64,000 bases of DNA from Paenibacillus peoriae (lineage in GTDB: Bacteria > Bacillota > Bacilli > Paenibacillales > Paenibacillaceae). Shown piece after piece: positions 1-11,349 of the stretch. The notes under the pieces are model-generated. The model was not told where the DNA came from. It saw only the letters and a list, made by a program, of their open reading frames with translations, and ran no database searches. Made by a program: the position numbers and the translations under genes. Location of the stretch: assembly GCF_022531965.1 (NCBI RefSeq), contig NZ_CP092831.1, positions 3,729,001-3,793,000 on the forward strand, written 5' to 3'. The first letter of the stretch is position 1, and every line of letters starts with the position of its first letter.

Positions 1-641
1 TTCATGCCTGCAATACTTTTTTCCACCAAACATTGTCCGATTGGACTGTATCTCAAGCCAGAGCTGACGGTTTCACGCAGTTCTTCTTCTGTGGAGCAGA
101 TACCACCGCCTGTTCCCCCTAGCGTATAAGCCGGGCGAACGATAATTGGATAACCGATTTCGTTAGCAAATTCTAAAGATTCTTCCAAGGTTGTTACAAT
201 GACACTCTCTGGTACAGGTTGTTCCAACTCGCGCATCAAATCACGGAACAGATCACGATCTTCGGCTTTTTCTATCGAATTCAGTTGAGTTCCCAGCAAC
301 TTGACGTTTTCACGCTCCAGCACTCCGGCGCGAGCCAGTTCCACTGCCATATTCAGACCTGTCTGTCCTCCCAGCGTAGGAAGCAGACCATCTGGACGCT
401 CTTGACGGATAATCTGTGTTACAAAATCAAGTGTAATCGGCTCGATGTATACTTTGTCTGCCATGTTGGTGTCTGTCATGATGGTTGCCGGATTACTGTT
501 GATCAGTACTACCTCGACGCCTTCTTCTTTGAGCGCTTGACAAGCTTGTGTACCAGCATAATCAAATTCTGCTGCCTGACCAATGACGATAGGACCGGAA
601 CCGATCACGAGTATTTTTTTAAGTTCTGTATTTTTCGGCAT
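1..641 (-). CDS. carB: carbamoyl-phosphate synthase large subunit, N-terminal part (cut by window edge)
   Basis: Only the first 213 residues are inside the window; the rest lies beyond position 1. The protein joins bicarbonate, ammonia delivered by CarA and two ATP to make carbamoyl phosphate for pyrimidines and arginine. The start ATG at 639-641 follows the carA stop by one base, so the two subunits are translationally coupled. The visible part is the first ATP-grasp half: the glycine-rich motif GSGPIVIGQ at about residues 14-22, the [11 protein letters not shown] segment near 88-98, and the ATP-grasp loop [12 protein letters not shown] at 169-180. All match the family closely. It is the last gene of the pyr operon seen here and should be controlled by the PyrR attenuator upstream of pyrR. 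Confidence 0.95.
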   Translation of the reverse strand, partial: MPKNTELKKILVIGSGPIVIGQAAEFDYAGTQACQALKEEGVEVVLINSNPATIMTDTNMADKVYIEPITLDFVTQIIRQERPDGLLPTLGGQTGLNMAVELARAGVLERENVKLLGTQLNSIEKAEDRDLFRDLMRELEQPVPESVIVTTLEESLEFANEIGYPIIVRPAYTLGGTGGGICSTEEELRETVSSGLRYSPIGQCLVEKSIAGM

Positions 642-642
642 A

Positions 643-1779
643 TTAGCGCTCTCCTCTCACTGCGGCGGCGATAGCAGCCTGACGCGGTTGCTTTGGATAA
701 TTTCTTTTGTGCTCACGGATCATGTCCAGAAAGCGGTCAAACAGGTAACCATTATCGTAAGGTCCTGGTGCAGCCTCTGGATGATATTGCACCGAAAACG
801 CGGGATACTTGGTATGTTTAAGACCTTCAATCGTTTTATCGTTGTTATTAATATGCGTCACTTCAAGCTCAGTACCTTGGATCGAATCCTCATTCACCGT
901 GTAGCCGTGATTTTGTGATGTGATAAAGCAGCGTCCGCTCTCCAGTTCTTTCACCGGATGGTTACCACCGCGATGTCCGAATTTCAGCTTTTCCGTATCC
1001 GCTCCCGAAGCTAAAGCGAACAACTGGTGTCCCAAGCAAATTCCGAAAATCGGATATTCCCCTAACAGTTCTGCTACCGTACTAACGGCATGGGGTACGT
1101 CTTTTGGATCTCCAGGGCCGTTAGACAGCTGAATACCGTCCGGGTCCAAGCGACGAATTTCCTCAGCCGTCGTATCATGTGGAACGACAACTACATCGCA
1201 GTCCCGTTTATTCAGTTCGCGCAAAATGCCGCTTTTTGCACCGTAGTCAATCAATACGATCCGCTCTCCGTTGCCAGGACTGCTGTACGGATGAGGTGTA
1301 GAAGTCATAGGAACCTGATTGCGCAGTTCTTCAATGGTCAAGTCAGACATCATTTCTTTCAGTTCTTCCAGCGGCTGGGAACCAGTCGTCAAAATGCCCT
1401 TCATCGTGCCGTGATGGCGAATAATCCGGGTAAGCATGCGGGTGTCGATGTCGCTAATGCCAATGATGCCATATTCCTTCAGCAAATCGCCCACGCTGTA
1501 TTGAGCACGCCAGTTACTTGGCGCTGGCTCGTAATGTCTAACAGCAAAGCCATGGACATAAGGCCGTACCGATTCAAAGTCATCACGAGTAATTCCATAG
1601 TTGCCAATCAGCGGGTAAGTCATCGTTACGATTTGTCCGCAGTAAGAGGGATCAGTAAGCACCTCTTGATAGCCTGTAATCCCTGTGTTGAAAACGACCT
1701 CGCCTGTTTTATCACCTTCCGCACCAAATGATGTGCCTGTAAACAGCGTGCCGTCCTGAAGTAACAATCTTGCCTGCAT
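643..1779 (-). CDS. carA: carbamoyl-phosphate synthase small (glutaminase) subunit
   Basis: This class I glutamine amidotransferase releases ammonia from glutamine and channels it to CarB. The 378 residues are the usual length. The N-terminal CPSase small-chain domain is followed by the amidotransferase domain, with nucleophile Cys248 in GICLGHQ and the His333/Glu335 pair in QYHPEA. It sits between pyrC (61 bp gap) and carB (1 bp gap) on the minus strand. This copy is presumably the pyrimidine-regulated synthase because it lies in the pyr operon; whether the organism has a separate arginine-regulated enzyme cannot be seen here. Confidence 0.97.
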   Translation of the reverse strand: MQARLLLQDGTLFTGTSFGAEGDKTGEVVFNTGITGYQEVLTDPSYCGQIVTMTYPLIGNYGITRDDFESVRPYVHGFAVRHYEPAPSNWRAQYSVGDLLKEYGIIGISDIDTRMLTRIIRHHGTMKGILTTGSQPLEELKEMMSDLTIEELRNQVPMTSTPHPYSSPGNGERIVLIDYGAKSGILRELNKRDCDVVVVPHDTTAEEIRRLDPDGIQLSNGPGDPKDVPHAVSTVAELLGEYPIFGICLGHQLFALASGADTEKLKFGHRGGNHPVKELESGRCFITSQNHGYTVNEDSIQGTELEVTHINNNDKTIEGLKHTKYPAFSVQYHPEAAPGPYDNGYLFDRFLDMIREHKRNYPKQPRQAAIAAAVRGER

Positions 1780-1840
1780 CCCGTCTCACTCCTCTATATT
1801 GTTTCCTGCTATAAGGTTCTATTTTTTTAGTGGTTTCTAT

Positions 1841-3163
1841 TTATTTTGCTTCGTCAGCAGACCATACCAGTTTGCCATCTACCCAAGTTTTCACAGGCCA
1901 GCCTTTGAGCTTCCAGCCTGTAAAAGGAGTGTTGCGTCCTTTGCTGGCAAACGTTTGCGGATCAACTGCCTGCTCCTGCTCCAGATCAATCATGGTCAGG
2001 TCAGCTGGAGCCCCTTCTTCCAGGCGTCCCGTATCAAGGCGGAAGACACGCGCTGGATCAGCAGTCATACGACGCACCAGAAAGTCCAGCGTCCACTGTC
2101 CGGTAGCTACGAATTTCGTGTACAACAGCGGGAAGGCCGTCTCAAATCCAACGATCCCGAATGGCGCCAGCTCCATCCCCCTTGCCTTCTCTTCCTCACT
2201 GTGCGCTGCATGGTCGGTTACGACGATGTCAATCGTACCGTCTTCCAGTCCCTCGATGCATGCCTGCACATCACGCGGGGAGCGTAGCGGAGGATTCATT
2301 TTCCAGTTCGCATCCAGCCCAGGGATATCCTCATCTGACAATACCAAGTGGTGCGGGCATACCTCAGCCGTTACCTTGATGCCAAAAGATTTCGCATGGC
2401 GGATTAACCGCACTGACTGCTCCGTGCTGACATGGCATACATGATAGTGTGCCCCGGTTGCCTCGGATAGTAAAATGTCCCGTCCGACGTGAATCGCTTC
2501 AGATTCGTTCGGAATGCCTTTAAGCCCGTGGCGCTTGGCAAATTCGCCGTCCGTCACTGCCGCTCCTTCAACAAGTGTGTTATCCTCACAGTGTGCAATA
2601 ACCGGCATATCCAGTGCTTTGGCCCGCGTCATGGCGTCCTTCATCATTTGCGCGCTTTGCACCCCGACACCATCGTCAGTAAAGCCGATGGCACCTGCTG
2701 CTTTGAGCGCTTCAAAATCTGTCAGCTCACGACCCAGTTCGTTTTTCGTGATGGCTGCGTAAGGAAGAACCTTGGCTAGCCCCGCTTCCTGTCCCTTTTT
2801 CAATACCAGCTGAACTGTGTCCACATTGTCCGTCACTGGACGTGTATTTGGCATGCAGGCAATCGTCGTAAATCCGCCTTTAACCGCCGCGCGGCTACCC
2901 GTTTCAATCGTTTCTTTATATTCAAAGCCGGGTTCTCTCAGATGCACATGCATGTCGATTAAACCGGGGATGACCAGCTTCCCCTGGGCGTCAACTTTCT
3001 CGACTTCGCGCTCCTGCCCAGATGCGCCTTCTTCCATAAGTAGGCTGATTCCAGCATCCGCACTTGCGATAGCCAAAATCTTTCCGTCGGCGATTAGGAT
3101 GGATTTCAATTCAGCCTCGCCCTGCTCGTTCAATACGCTTGCATTCATAATTAATTGTTTCAT
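1841..3163 (-). CDS. pyrC: dihydroorotase (class I, zinc metalloenzyme)
   Basis: It cyclises N-carbamoyl-aspartate to dihydroorotate, the third step of pyrimidine synthesis. The 440-residue amidohydrolase carries the zinc-binding motif DMHVHLREPG (His72, His74), further metal-binding histidines at about 191 and 244, and the catalytic aspartate in TDHAAHS at about 317. The residues between the first strand and the HVH motif are slightly extended compared with the B. subtilis enzyme, with a charged insert around residues 44-57. It lies 59 bp after pyrB and 61 bp before carA, in the same direction, so it is part of one operon. Confidence 0.97.
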   Translation of the reverse strand: MKQLIMNASVLNEQGEAELKSILIADGKILAIASADAGISLLMEEGASGQEREVEKVDAQGKLVIPGLIDMHVHLREPGFEYKETIETGSRAAVKGGFTTIACMPNTRPVTDNVDTVQLVLKKGQEAGLAKVLPYAAITKNELGRELTDFEALKAAGAIGFTDDGVGVQSAQMMKDAMTRAKALDMPVIAHCEDNTLVEGAAVTDGEFAKRHGLKGIPNESEAIHVGRDILLSEATGAHYHVCHVSTEQSVRLIRHAKSFGIKVTAEVCPHHLVLSDEDIPGLDANWKMNPPLRSPRDVQACIEGLEDGTIDIVVTDHAAHSEEEKARGMELAPFGIVGFETAFPLLYTKFVATGQWTLDFLVRRMTADPARVFRLDTGRLEEGAPADLTMIDLEQEQAVDPQTFASKGRNTPFTGWKLKGWPVKTWVDGKLVWSADEAK

Positions 3164-3222
3164 CTGAAATATTCCTCCGCTCAGTTTTTTGCAACTTTTC
3201 CCTACGATCCTACTGACAGCTT

Positions 3223-4865
<1,643 letters not shown>

Positions 4866-4883
4866 TCAGTGATCCATTCACGT

Positions 4884-4910
4884 TACCTTGCCAGCCTCAC
4901 GGGACTGATT
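4884..4910 (-). promoter_or_regulatory. PyrR-binding site (anti-antiterminator) in the pyr leader RNA
   Basis: Read on the minus strand the segment contains CAGTCCCGTGAGGCTGGCAAGG-like sequence (core 4886-4907), which matches the PyrR loop pattern AGUCC-N-G-N-GAGGCU followed by AAGG. It lies about 100 nt before the terminator hairpin. The overlap of its GGCAAGG with the antiterminator pairing shows how bound PyrR would favour termination. It is the only copy in this operon. Confidence 0.9.
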
Positions 4911-5001
4911 TAAAGGTGCTATTCAGGATTTCCTTTGTCCTGCTTCTCATAGTGTGAGATGGTTAGCCATCTCTTGGACAAAGTTCATCGCAACTACAAG
5001 A

Positions 5002-5030
5002 AGTATGACAGATTGAAAATCGTGTGTCAA
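5002..5030 (-). promoter_or_regulatory. SigA-type promoter of the pyr operon
   Basis: On the minus strand a consensus -35 TTGACA (5025-5030) is separated by 17 bp from CATACT (5002-5007). Transcription would start near 4995, giving a leader of about 295 nt before pyrR that contains the PyrR site and attenuator. Confidence 0.8.
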
Positions 5031-5064
5031 CACCCGTTCAACCGGAACCACCGGAAGCACTCTA

Positions 5065-5093
5065 ATAATTATACAATGTCATTGTATAATTAT
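5065..5093. repeat. perfect 14-1-14 bp inverted repeat upstream of the pyr promoter
   Basis: The two arms ATAATTATACAATG (5065-5078) and its exact complement (5080-5093) flank a single central T. The repeat lies between the terminator of the lspA-rluD operon and the pyr promoter, centred about 85 bp upstream of the predicted start. No U-tract follows it and the one-base centre makes it unlike a terminator. It looks like a binding site for a dimeric DNA-binding protein, which I cannot name. Confidence 0.75.
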
Positions 5094-5123
5094 CCATAGT
5101 TGTTTTTACCCATGCCTTGTCTC

Positions 5124-5153
5124 ACAATAAAAAAACCGCCATTTAGGCGGTTT
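5124..5153 (-). terminator. terminator of the lspA-rluD operon
   Basis: On the minus strand the hairpin AAACCGCC-loop-GGCGGTTT is followed directly by a U run. It ends the transcript of the pseudouridine synthase and insulates the pyr promoter downstream. Confidence 0.9.
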
Positions 5154-5204
5154 AACTTAATAATTTATTCAGGTTTGTGAATAGGAATGCAAATCACCAT
5201 TGTT

Positions 5205-6176
5205 TTAACGACTACGCAAGGATGCTAACACATCCTCCATATCAGGAGGAATCGGTCTGCTGAATTCCATGTATTCTCCAGTGGATGGGTGCTTAAAGCC
5301 CAGTACCGCCGCATGCAGCGCCTGACCATCCATACGAACCCCTTTGCTGCGCCCATACATAGGGTCACCAACCAATGGGTGTCCAATAAATTTCATGTGA
5401 ACACGAATTTGATGTGTTCGTCCTGTTTCCAATTGAAGTTCAAGGAGGGTATAATCCCCCAATCGTTCAATGACGAGAAAATGGGTGACGGCATGCTTGC
5501 TGTTACGTTCCGTCACTGTAAACAATTTGCGATCACCCGAATCACGGCCAATCGGAGCATCTACCGTTCCCTGATCGTGGCTCAAATGACCGTGAACTAA
5601 GGCTATATATTTCCGAGTCACACTATGATCCTTAAGCTGTGCTGCAAGTGATGCGTGAGCCTGATCATTTTTAGCCGCCATCAGCAGTCCTGATGTATCC
5701 TTATCAATACGGTGAACAATACCAGGACGTAATTCCCCGTTAATGCCCGAAAGATCGTGACAGTGGTACATCAGTGCGTTAACTAATGTTCCCGAAGAGT
5801 GTCCCGGTGCAGGATGCACGACCAGACCACGTTGCTTGTTAATAACAATAACGTCCGAGTCCTCGTAAACGACATCCAACGGAATATTCTCTGGAACAAT
5901 ATCTACACTTTCTGCTTCCGGTACTGATAATACAATCCGGTCTCCTTCAGCCAGCTTGTAGTTCGCCTTAATTGTCGTACCGTTCACCAGCACACGACCA
6001 TTTCCGATCCACAGCTGTATCTGAGAACGAGACACTTCCTTCATTTCTTCGGCGATATATTTGTCAATACGCGTTTTGGCATCCCCGGAAGCCGCTGTCC
6101 ATTCCAGAGATTCACCCTCCAGTTCGTCCTCATAAGACAGACCTGCGGCTTCGCCATTTTCATTCACTTCGCTCAT
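5205..6176 (-). CDS. RluA-family 23S rRNA pseudouridine synthase (RluD/YlyB type)
   Basis: The protein isomerises uridine to pseudouridine in RNA, probably in large-subunit rRNA; the exact target is inferred from family. The 323 residues have an S4 RNA-binding domain (about residues 30-90) and the catalytic motif HRIDKDTSG with the essential aspartate at 158. The ATG at 6174-6176 was chosen because an AAGGGAAG ribosome site precedes it and the lspA stop lies one base away; the extra 13 residues upstream overlap lspA. An acidic N-terminal tail of about 25 residues precedes the S4 domain. The order lspA-ylyB-pyrR is the same in B. subtilis. Confidence 0.94.
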   Translation of the reverse strand: MSEVNENGEAAGLSYEDELEGESLEWTAASGDAKTRIDKYIAEEMKEVSRSQIQLWIGNGRVLVNGTTIKANYKLAEGDRIVLSVPEAESVDIVPENIPLDVVYEDSDVIVINKQRGLVVHPAPGHSSGTLVNALMYHCHDLSGINGELRPGIVHRIDKDTSGLLMAAKNDQAHASLAAQLKDHSVTRKYIALVHGHLSHDQGTVDAPIGRDSGDRKLFTVTERNSKHAVTHFLVIERLGDYTLLELQLETGRTHQIRVHMKFIGHPLVGDPMYGRSKGVRMDGQALHAAVLGFKHPSTGEYMEFSRPIPPDMEDVLASLRSR

Positions 6177-6177
6177 G

Positions 6178-6675
6178 CTATGACTTCCCTTCGATGCTAT
6201 CATTGCCATTGCCATTTCCCTTTTCCCGACGCGATTCCAGCAATGTATCCAAAATAATCAATGCTACACCGATGACAATTGCCGAATCTGCCACATTAAA
6301 AATGGGGAACGTATAGCTTCCAAAATTAAATTGCGCAAAATCAACCACTTCCCCTGAAATAGCCCGATCCAGAAAGTTACCGACTGCTCCTCCCAGCACT
6401 AAACTTAGCGCAACAGGAAGTAGCTTTTGTCCAGCCTTAACTGTTTTTCGCAGATACCAGACGATACCGATCACCACTACAATTGTAATCACGATAAAAA
6501 GCCAACGTTGACCTTCCAAAATCCCAAAAGCGGCTCCACGATTACGATGGGAGGTGATTAAAAAGAAATTGCCGATGACTGGTATTTGTTCGTACAATTC
6601 CATTCGTGTAGCCACCAAATATTTGACTCCCTGATCAATCAAAAAAATTATTAGCGCAATACCAAAATAAATCAC
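6178..6675 (-). CDS. lspA: signal peptidase II (prolipoprotein signal peptidase)
   Basis: This integral membrane aspartyl protease cleaves the signal peptide of diacylglyceryl-modified prolipoproteins such as the OppA protein encoded at 46 kb. It has 165 residues, four hydrophobic segments and both catalytic aspartates: Asp103 in NFLDR and Asp130 in FNVADS. It is cotranscribed with the downstream pseudouridine synthase. The C-terminal tail is short and charged, with a run of Gly-Asn. The identification is secure. Confidence 0.97.
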   Translation of the reverse strand: MIYFGIALIIFLIDQGVKYLVATRMELYEQIPVIGNFFLITSHRNRGAAFGILEGQRWLFIVITIVVVIGIVWYLRKTVKAGQKLLPVALSLVLGGAVGNFLDRAISGEVVDFAQFNFGSYTFPIFNVADSAIVIGVALIILDTLLESRREKGNGNGNDSIEGKS

Positions 6676-6722
6676 AGTCCTTCGTCACTCCGATCCGCTT
6701 ATATCCGTTGTTGAACCCATTT

Positions 6723-6752
6723 ATTGTAGCATAAGCGTTCTCAGATCGTCCA
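6723..6752 (-). promoter_or_regulatory. candidate SigA promoter for lspA-rluD
   Basis: On the minus strand TGGACG (6747-6752) and TACAAT (6723-6728) are 18 bp apart, about 50 bp upstream of lspA. The match is moderate, and no other candidate is better in the 235-bp divergent gap shared with yteA. Confidence 0.45.
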
Positions 6753-6910
6753 CGAAACCCGCAAGCTATCAAGCACAGACCATCCATAAAATGAACTCCT
6801 TCGCATTTGATTAGAATTTCCTATGTAAAAGAGGTCTTCCCGGTGCAAACTACAAGGAGCATACTCGACACAACGCATACGCATGAAACCTAGAACAAGG
6901 AGAGGATTCC

Positions 6911-7645
6911 ATGTCCCCATTGACGGAGCAACAATTGCAGGGCCTGCGTAACGAACTGCTGGAACGCAAAAAGGAAATTGAGCACCGCTTGCAAAACAAC
7001 GACCATTACGGACTCGGTGATTCACAGCGCGATCAAACCGGTGAGCTTTCTCCCATTGATAACCATCCAGGCGATCTGGCTACCGAAACCTACGAGCGAG
7101 CCAAAGATATTTCCTTATTGGAGCATGATGAGTTTCAATTGGAACGTATCAAATCAGCCTTGATGGCAATGGACAAGGGGACCTATGGCATTTGCGCCGC
7201 CAGCGGTAAACCTATTCCCTATGAACGGCTACTGGCTGTTCCCTATACCATTTACTGCAAAGAGTACAGTCCCGAAACAGAAGTGTCTAACCGCCGCCCA
7301 GTGGAGGAAGAATTTCTCGCTCCCTCGTTCGGCAGAACGAGTCTGGATGAGCGTGATGATCAAAATGGCTTCGACGGTGAAGATGCCTGGCAGATCGTCG
7401 AAAATTGGGGTACATCTAACACCCCAGCCATGGCCGAAAGCGGAGAAATCCACAGTTATGATGATATGGGAATTGAAGCAGGCGACGATAATATGGGCTT
7501 CGTAGAACCATACGAAAGCTTTGTTGCTACTGACATTTATGGACAAAATGTATCTGTTATTCGCAGCTCCATTTATCAGCGTTATATCGAAGATGGCGAG
7601 GGCGAAGGTCTACTGGAGCCGGATACGCACGAAGACGAATCGTGA
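6911..7645 (+). CDS. TraR/DksA-like regulatory protein, YteA family
   Basis: The 244-residue protein has an N-terminal coiled coil (about residues 5-30), a DksA-like core and an acidic C-terminal half typical of Bacillus YteA proteins, which are associated with sporulating species. The usual four-cysteine zinc finger is degenerate: only Cys95 in YGICAASGKPI and Cys116 in YTIYCKE remain, so zinc binding is doubtful. A good ribosome site (AAGGAGAGG) precedes the ATG. It is the only plus-strand gene in the first 49 kb and faces away from lspA. By analogy it may touch RNA polymerase, but its function is not established. Confidence 0.88.
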   Translation: MSPLTEQQLQGLRNELLERKKEIEHRLQNNDHYGLGDSQRDQTGELSPIDNHPGDLATETYERAKDISLLEHDEFQLERIKSALMAMDKGTYGICAASGKPIPYERLLAVPYTIYCKEYSPETEVSNRRPVEEEFLAPSFGRTSLDERDDQNGFDGEDAWQIVENWGTSNTPAMAESGEIHSYDDMGIEAGDDNMGFVEPYESFVATDIYGQNVSVIRSSIYQRYIEDGEGEGLLEPDTHEDES

Positions 7646-7667
7646 ACTTCAAGGTGGAAATCGCTTC

Positions 7668-8060
7668 CTAATAGGTAGTAAGCTCCAATTGTCGTTGTAC
7701 GATCCGTACAATATCAGCGATATAATCACCGATAATCGGCAAATTCAACGCTCCGAGCACTTGCAGCACATAAATAATGGTAGCGGCAAAAAAAGTAAAA
7801 CCTAGCGCAATGCCGATTCCCCGGGAAACGCCTGATATTAGATTTAGCCAGAGCAATCGCCAAGGCTTATTCAACAGCAAAGCGTAATCTGCAATACGTG
7901 TCCGTTCCATCTGCTCTGAGACAGCACGTATCAGCTTTTCAACACGACTTAATCGCTCTGTCTGATTACCTATTTTGCTTTTATCTGTGGCTATGGCAGC
8001 TCCTTCTCCGTTCATCCCTCGGAGACTCCTCTTCTGTCTACGCCTTGATCGTGCCGTCAT
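7668..8060 (-). CDS. small membrane protein, DUF5665 family
   Basis: The start ATG at 8058-8060 is preceded by AAAGGGGGA at good spacing; the longer frame to 8117 runs into a hairpin and is rejected. The 130-residue product has a basic N-terminus, an amphipathic helix around residues 40-75 and one or two membrane segments in the second half (GIALGFTFFAATIIYVLQVL), ending in a short tail. It resembles the DUF5665 family found in bacilli, whose function is unknown. It is downstream of ileS in the same direction and converges with yteA. Confidence 0.75.
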   Translation of the reverse strand: MTARSRRRQKRSLRGMNGEGAAIATDKSKIGNQTERLSRVEKLIRAVSEQMERTRIADYALLLNKPWRLLWLNLISGVSRGIGIALGFTFFAATIIYVLQVLGALNLPIIGDYIADIVRIVQRQLELTTY

Positions 8061-8101
8061 GTGCACAATCCCCCTTTTCCCATGGCTGCCCTGAACGCAG
8101 C

Positions 8102-8158
8102 AAACGAGCCGAAGCACGTAACGGAGAAAACCCGTTTCCGATGCTTAGGCTCGTTTTT
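8102..8158. terminator. long bidirectional hairpin between ileS and the DUF5665 gene
   Basis: Arms of about 14 bp with one mismatch (8103-8116 and 8142-8155) enclose a second short stem AACGG/CCGTT. On the plus strand the stem is followed by TTTTTATAT. On the minus strand, the direction of ileS, it is followed by only three T. It may end ileS transcripts weakly or stop antisense transcription entering ileS. Confidence 0.5.
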
Positions 8159-8200
8159 ATATGCTGCCTGTTATTGTATTATGGGACAGGGGGCTTGTAA

Positions 8201-11200
8201 TTATTCCCCAATATGAACGCCGATGGTTTTACCGTTCACTTCCACATGTTCTGCCGGTTCGGCTTGACCAAATGTCACAGTCGTAACCAATACGTTCTCA
8301 CGCAACACAGTGTCAAAGCTTGCGATGGCCTGGCGCAGCTCGTTATCTACATCCAACGTCAATGCCACATACTTTTCAATCGGCAGATCCAGTTTTTTAC
8401 GGTAATCCTGTACCGCACGAACCACTTCACGTACCCAGCCCTCTTGCTCCAGCTCCGGTGTAATGTCCGTGTTCAACGCTACCGTTAAGCCATAACCGGA
8501 AGCAGAAGCGAAGCCTTCTTTCGCTTTTTTCTCTACCAGCAATTCTTCAGCTGTAACTTGTAGCTCTTCACCTTCTGGAGAAGCGACATTTAACATTCCC
8601 TGTTCTACAACAGTACGGGTATCCTCAGCAGACATTCCTTTGAAAAAGTTTTGTAGGAAACCGACATTTTTGCCGTATTTCTTGCCTGCTACTTTCAAAT
8701 TCAGTTTCAGTGTAAAATCTACAAAGCCGCTATCGTCCGTCTCAACATGAATATGCTTCACGTTAATCTCATCTTTGATGATCTCCTCATAGCCACTCAG
8801 TTCAAAATCTTGATCCATGGATAGAATCAACTCGGACAACGGTTGACGCGTTTTCAAACCCGTTTCGTTGCGGACGTTACGCGCCAATTCAACGACACGA
8901 CGTGCCGTTTCCATATCTCGTTCCAATTCCAGATCGATCAAGGATTCATTGGCAGTCGGATAATCATCCAGATGAACACTTTCCCCGTTACTCAGGTTGA
9001 GGTAAATATCCTCTGCAAGCAGTGGTGTAAACGGCGCAAGCAGTTTGGCAGTCGTTAACAGCACTTCAGTCAGTGTACGGTATGCATCCAGCTTATCTTC
9101 TGTAAGACCATTGCCCCAGAATCGGTCGCGTGAACGACGGATATACCAGTTGCTCAGCTCATCCACAAACGACTCAATTGCTTTGGATGAGTTCAGGAAG
9201 TCATTTACAGCCAGCGCTTTGTCCACTACCAAAATCAGGCTGTTCAGACGGGACAAAATCCAGCGATCCAACTTATGAGCCGATGGTTTGAACGGGTGCT
9301 GTGCCGGATCAAATCCGTCGATATCCGCATATAAGGTCAGAAAAGCATGTGTATTCACAAGCGTATCTACCAGCTTCGATTTAGCCTCACCTACGATTCC
9401 TTTGGAAAAACGTTTGCTATTCCATGGTGCACTATCGGACAACAATGCCCAGCGGAAAGCATCTGTACCATACTCGTCAATCACTTCCCACGGATCAATA
9501 ACATTACCCTTTGATTTGGACATTTTCTGCCCTTGCTCATCCAGTACATGGCCTGTCGCCATGACAGCTTTATAAGGAGCTTTGCCAGTCAGCATAGTCG
9601 AAACCGCAAGCAAGCTATAGAACCAGCCACGAGTTTGGTCAATCCCTTCACAGATCATATCTGCCGGAAATTGTTGCTCGAACGTTTCATTATTTTCAAA
9701 AGGATAATGATGCTGTGCAAACGGCATGGAGCCGCTATCAAACCATACGTCGATCACTTCCGGTGTACGAGTCATTTCGTATTTACCGCATTGGCTACGA
9801 ACCTTAATATCATCTACATATGGTTTGTGCAGCTCGATGTCCGCTGGTACGTCGCCAATCGCACGTTCCCTCAATTCAGCAATACTATGCGGAGCAAACT
9901 GTTCTCCAGTTTCCTCACAAACCCAGATGTTTAGCGGTGTACCCCAATAGCGATCACGACTGATGTTCCAATCCACCAGTTCCTCCAAAAACTTGCCAAA
10001 ACGTCCTTCACGTACATGACCCGGATACCATTCGACTTCGCTGTTGTTGGCAATCAGTTGATCCTTGATCGCAGTTGTTTTGATAAACCAACTGTCCATA
10101 GCATAGTACAATAATGGAGTATCGCAACGCCAGCAGAACGGATAGCTATGCTCGTATTTTTCCTTGCTGTACAGCAGGCCTTTTTCGGACAGCATTTTTA
10201 CAATATCTACATCACAGTCTTTCACAAAACGACCTGCAAAATCAGTGATTTCCTCTACATAGTTACCTTGAAGATCCACCACGTTGATGAACTCAACACC
10301 ATTTTCACGACATACCCGGTAATCATCTTCACCATGCGCTGGAGCCATATGAACGATACCTGTACCGCTGGAATCTGTTACAAACTTCGCACCCAGAATC
10401 TGATTACCCTTCTCAGCCTGAAAATACGTAAATGGCGGGGTATAGGTTTGGCCAACCAGTTCTGAACCAGATAGCGTGCCAATTACTTCATGCTCGCCTT
10501 TAATGACGTCTTCAACCAGATTTTTAGCAACGATGTATACACCGTCTTCCTGCTTCACACGTGCATATTCCAGTTCAGGGTTGACGGCAAGCGCCACGTG
10601 ACTCGGCAAGGTCCAAGGTGTTGTCGTCCAAGCCAGTACATATTCACCACTGCTATGCAGCTTGAATTTGGCCGTGGCACTCAGATCCTTTACATCTTTG
10701 TAGCCCTGCGCTACTTCATGAGAACTTAGCGTTGTCTGACAATCCGGACAATACGGACTCACACGATGACCACGATACAGCAGATCTTTTTCATGAATGG
10801 TCGCCAAAATGTTCCATACGCTCTCGATATAGTTATTATCCAATGTAATGTACGGGTTATCGAGGTCTGTCCAGTATCCGATCGCTTCGGTTAGATCACG
10901 CCATTGTTGCTCGTATTCAAACACGCTCGCCTTACATTTTTTTATAAACTTTTCAACGCCGTATTCTTCAATTTCAGGTTTATGGGAGATCCCCAGTTGC
11001 TTCTGTACACCTAATTCTACCGGCAAGCCATGCGTGTCCCAGCCTGCCTTACGTACGACGCGGTATCCCTTCATTGTCTGATAGCGGCCCACAAAATCCT
11101 TAATTACACGGCCCAGCACGTGACCGATATGCGGTTTACCGTTAGCTGTTGGTGGGCCCTCATAGAACACAAAATTTGGCTTTCCTTCACGATTTGTAAT

Positions 11201-11290
11201 GGATTTACGGAATGTGTCCTCCTGCTTCCATTTGCTCAGGATGCGCAGGTCACGGGACCGTGCTTTTTCTTTAACATCCACTCTGTTCAT
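8201..11290 (-). CDS. ileS: isoleucyl-tRNA synthetase, eukaryote-like (type 2)
   Basis: It charges tRNA-Ile with isoleucine. The 1029 residues carry the class I signatures HIGH (54-57) and KMSKS (589-593), and an editing domain around residues 200-400. Several features place it in the eukaryote-like IleRS2 group rather than the group of B. subtilis IleS. They include the context [19 protein letters not shown], the segment [21 protein letters not shown], the motif GYKDVKDLS, the length over 1000 residues, and the absence of the C-terminal four-cysteine zinc finger. IleRS2 enzymes are commonly mupirocin-insensitive; that property is inferred. The gene has its own promoter and a T-box leader. 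Confidence 0.97.
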   Translation of the reverse strand: MNRVDVKEKARSRDLRILSKWKQEDTFRKSITNREGKPNFVFYEGPPTANGKPHIGHVLGRVIKDFVGRYQTMKGYRVVRKAGWDTHGLPVELGVQKQLGISHKPEIEEYGVEKFIKKCKASVFEYEQQWRDLTEAIGYWTDLDNPYITLDNNYIESVWNILATIHEKDLLYRGHRVSPYCPDCQTTLSSHEVAQGYKDVKDLSATAKFKLHSSGEYVLAWTTTPWTLPSHVALAVNPELEYARVKQEDGVYIVAKNLVEDVIKGEHEVIGTLSGSELVGQTYTPPFTYFQAEKGNQILGAKFVTDSSGTGIVHMAPAHGEDDYRVCRENGVEFINVVDLQGNYVEEITDFAGRFVKDCDVDIVKMLSEKGLLYSKEKYEHSYPFCWRCDTPLLYYAMDSWFIKTTAIKDQLIANNSEVEWYPGHVREGRFGKFLEELVDWNISRDRYWGTPLNIWVCEETGEQFAPHSIAELRERAIGDVPADIELHKPYVDDIKVRSQCGKYEMTRTPEVIDVWFDSGSMPFAQHHYPFENNETFEQQFPADMICEGIDQTRGWFYSLLAVSTMLTGKAPYKAVMATGHVLDEQGQKMSKSKGNVIDPWEVIDEYGTDAFRWALLSDSAPWNSKRFSKGIVGEAKSKLVDTLVNTHAFLTLYADIDGFDPAQHPFKPSAHKLDRWILSRLNSLILVVDKALAVNDFLNSSKAIESFVDELSNWYIRRSRDRFWGNGLTEDKLDAYRTLTEVLLTTAKLLAPFTPLLAEDIYLNLSNGESVHLDDYPTANESLIDLELERDMETARRVVELARNVRNETGLKTRQPLSELILSMDQDFELSGYEEIIKDEINVKHIHVETDDSGFVDFTLKLNLKVAGKKYGKNVGFLQNFFKGMSAEDTRTVVEQGMLNVASPEGEELQVTAEELLVEKKAKEGFASASGYGLTVALNTDITPELEQEGWVREVVRAVQDYRKKLDLPIEKYVALTLDVDNELRQAIASFDTVLRENVLVTTVTFGQAEPAEHVEVNGKTIGVHIGE

Positions 11291-11349
11291 ACTGTCATAC
11301 TCCCTCTCTGCTCATCATTGATTTCCCTAGCATTTCCTAAAAAAAGCAA

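Noticed and set aside
1090..1731. 213-residue plus-strand frame opposite carA
   Set aside because: It is fully antisense to carA and has no coding features of its own.
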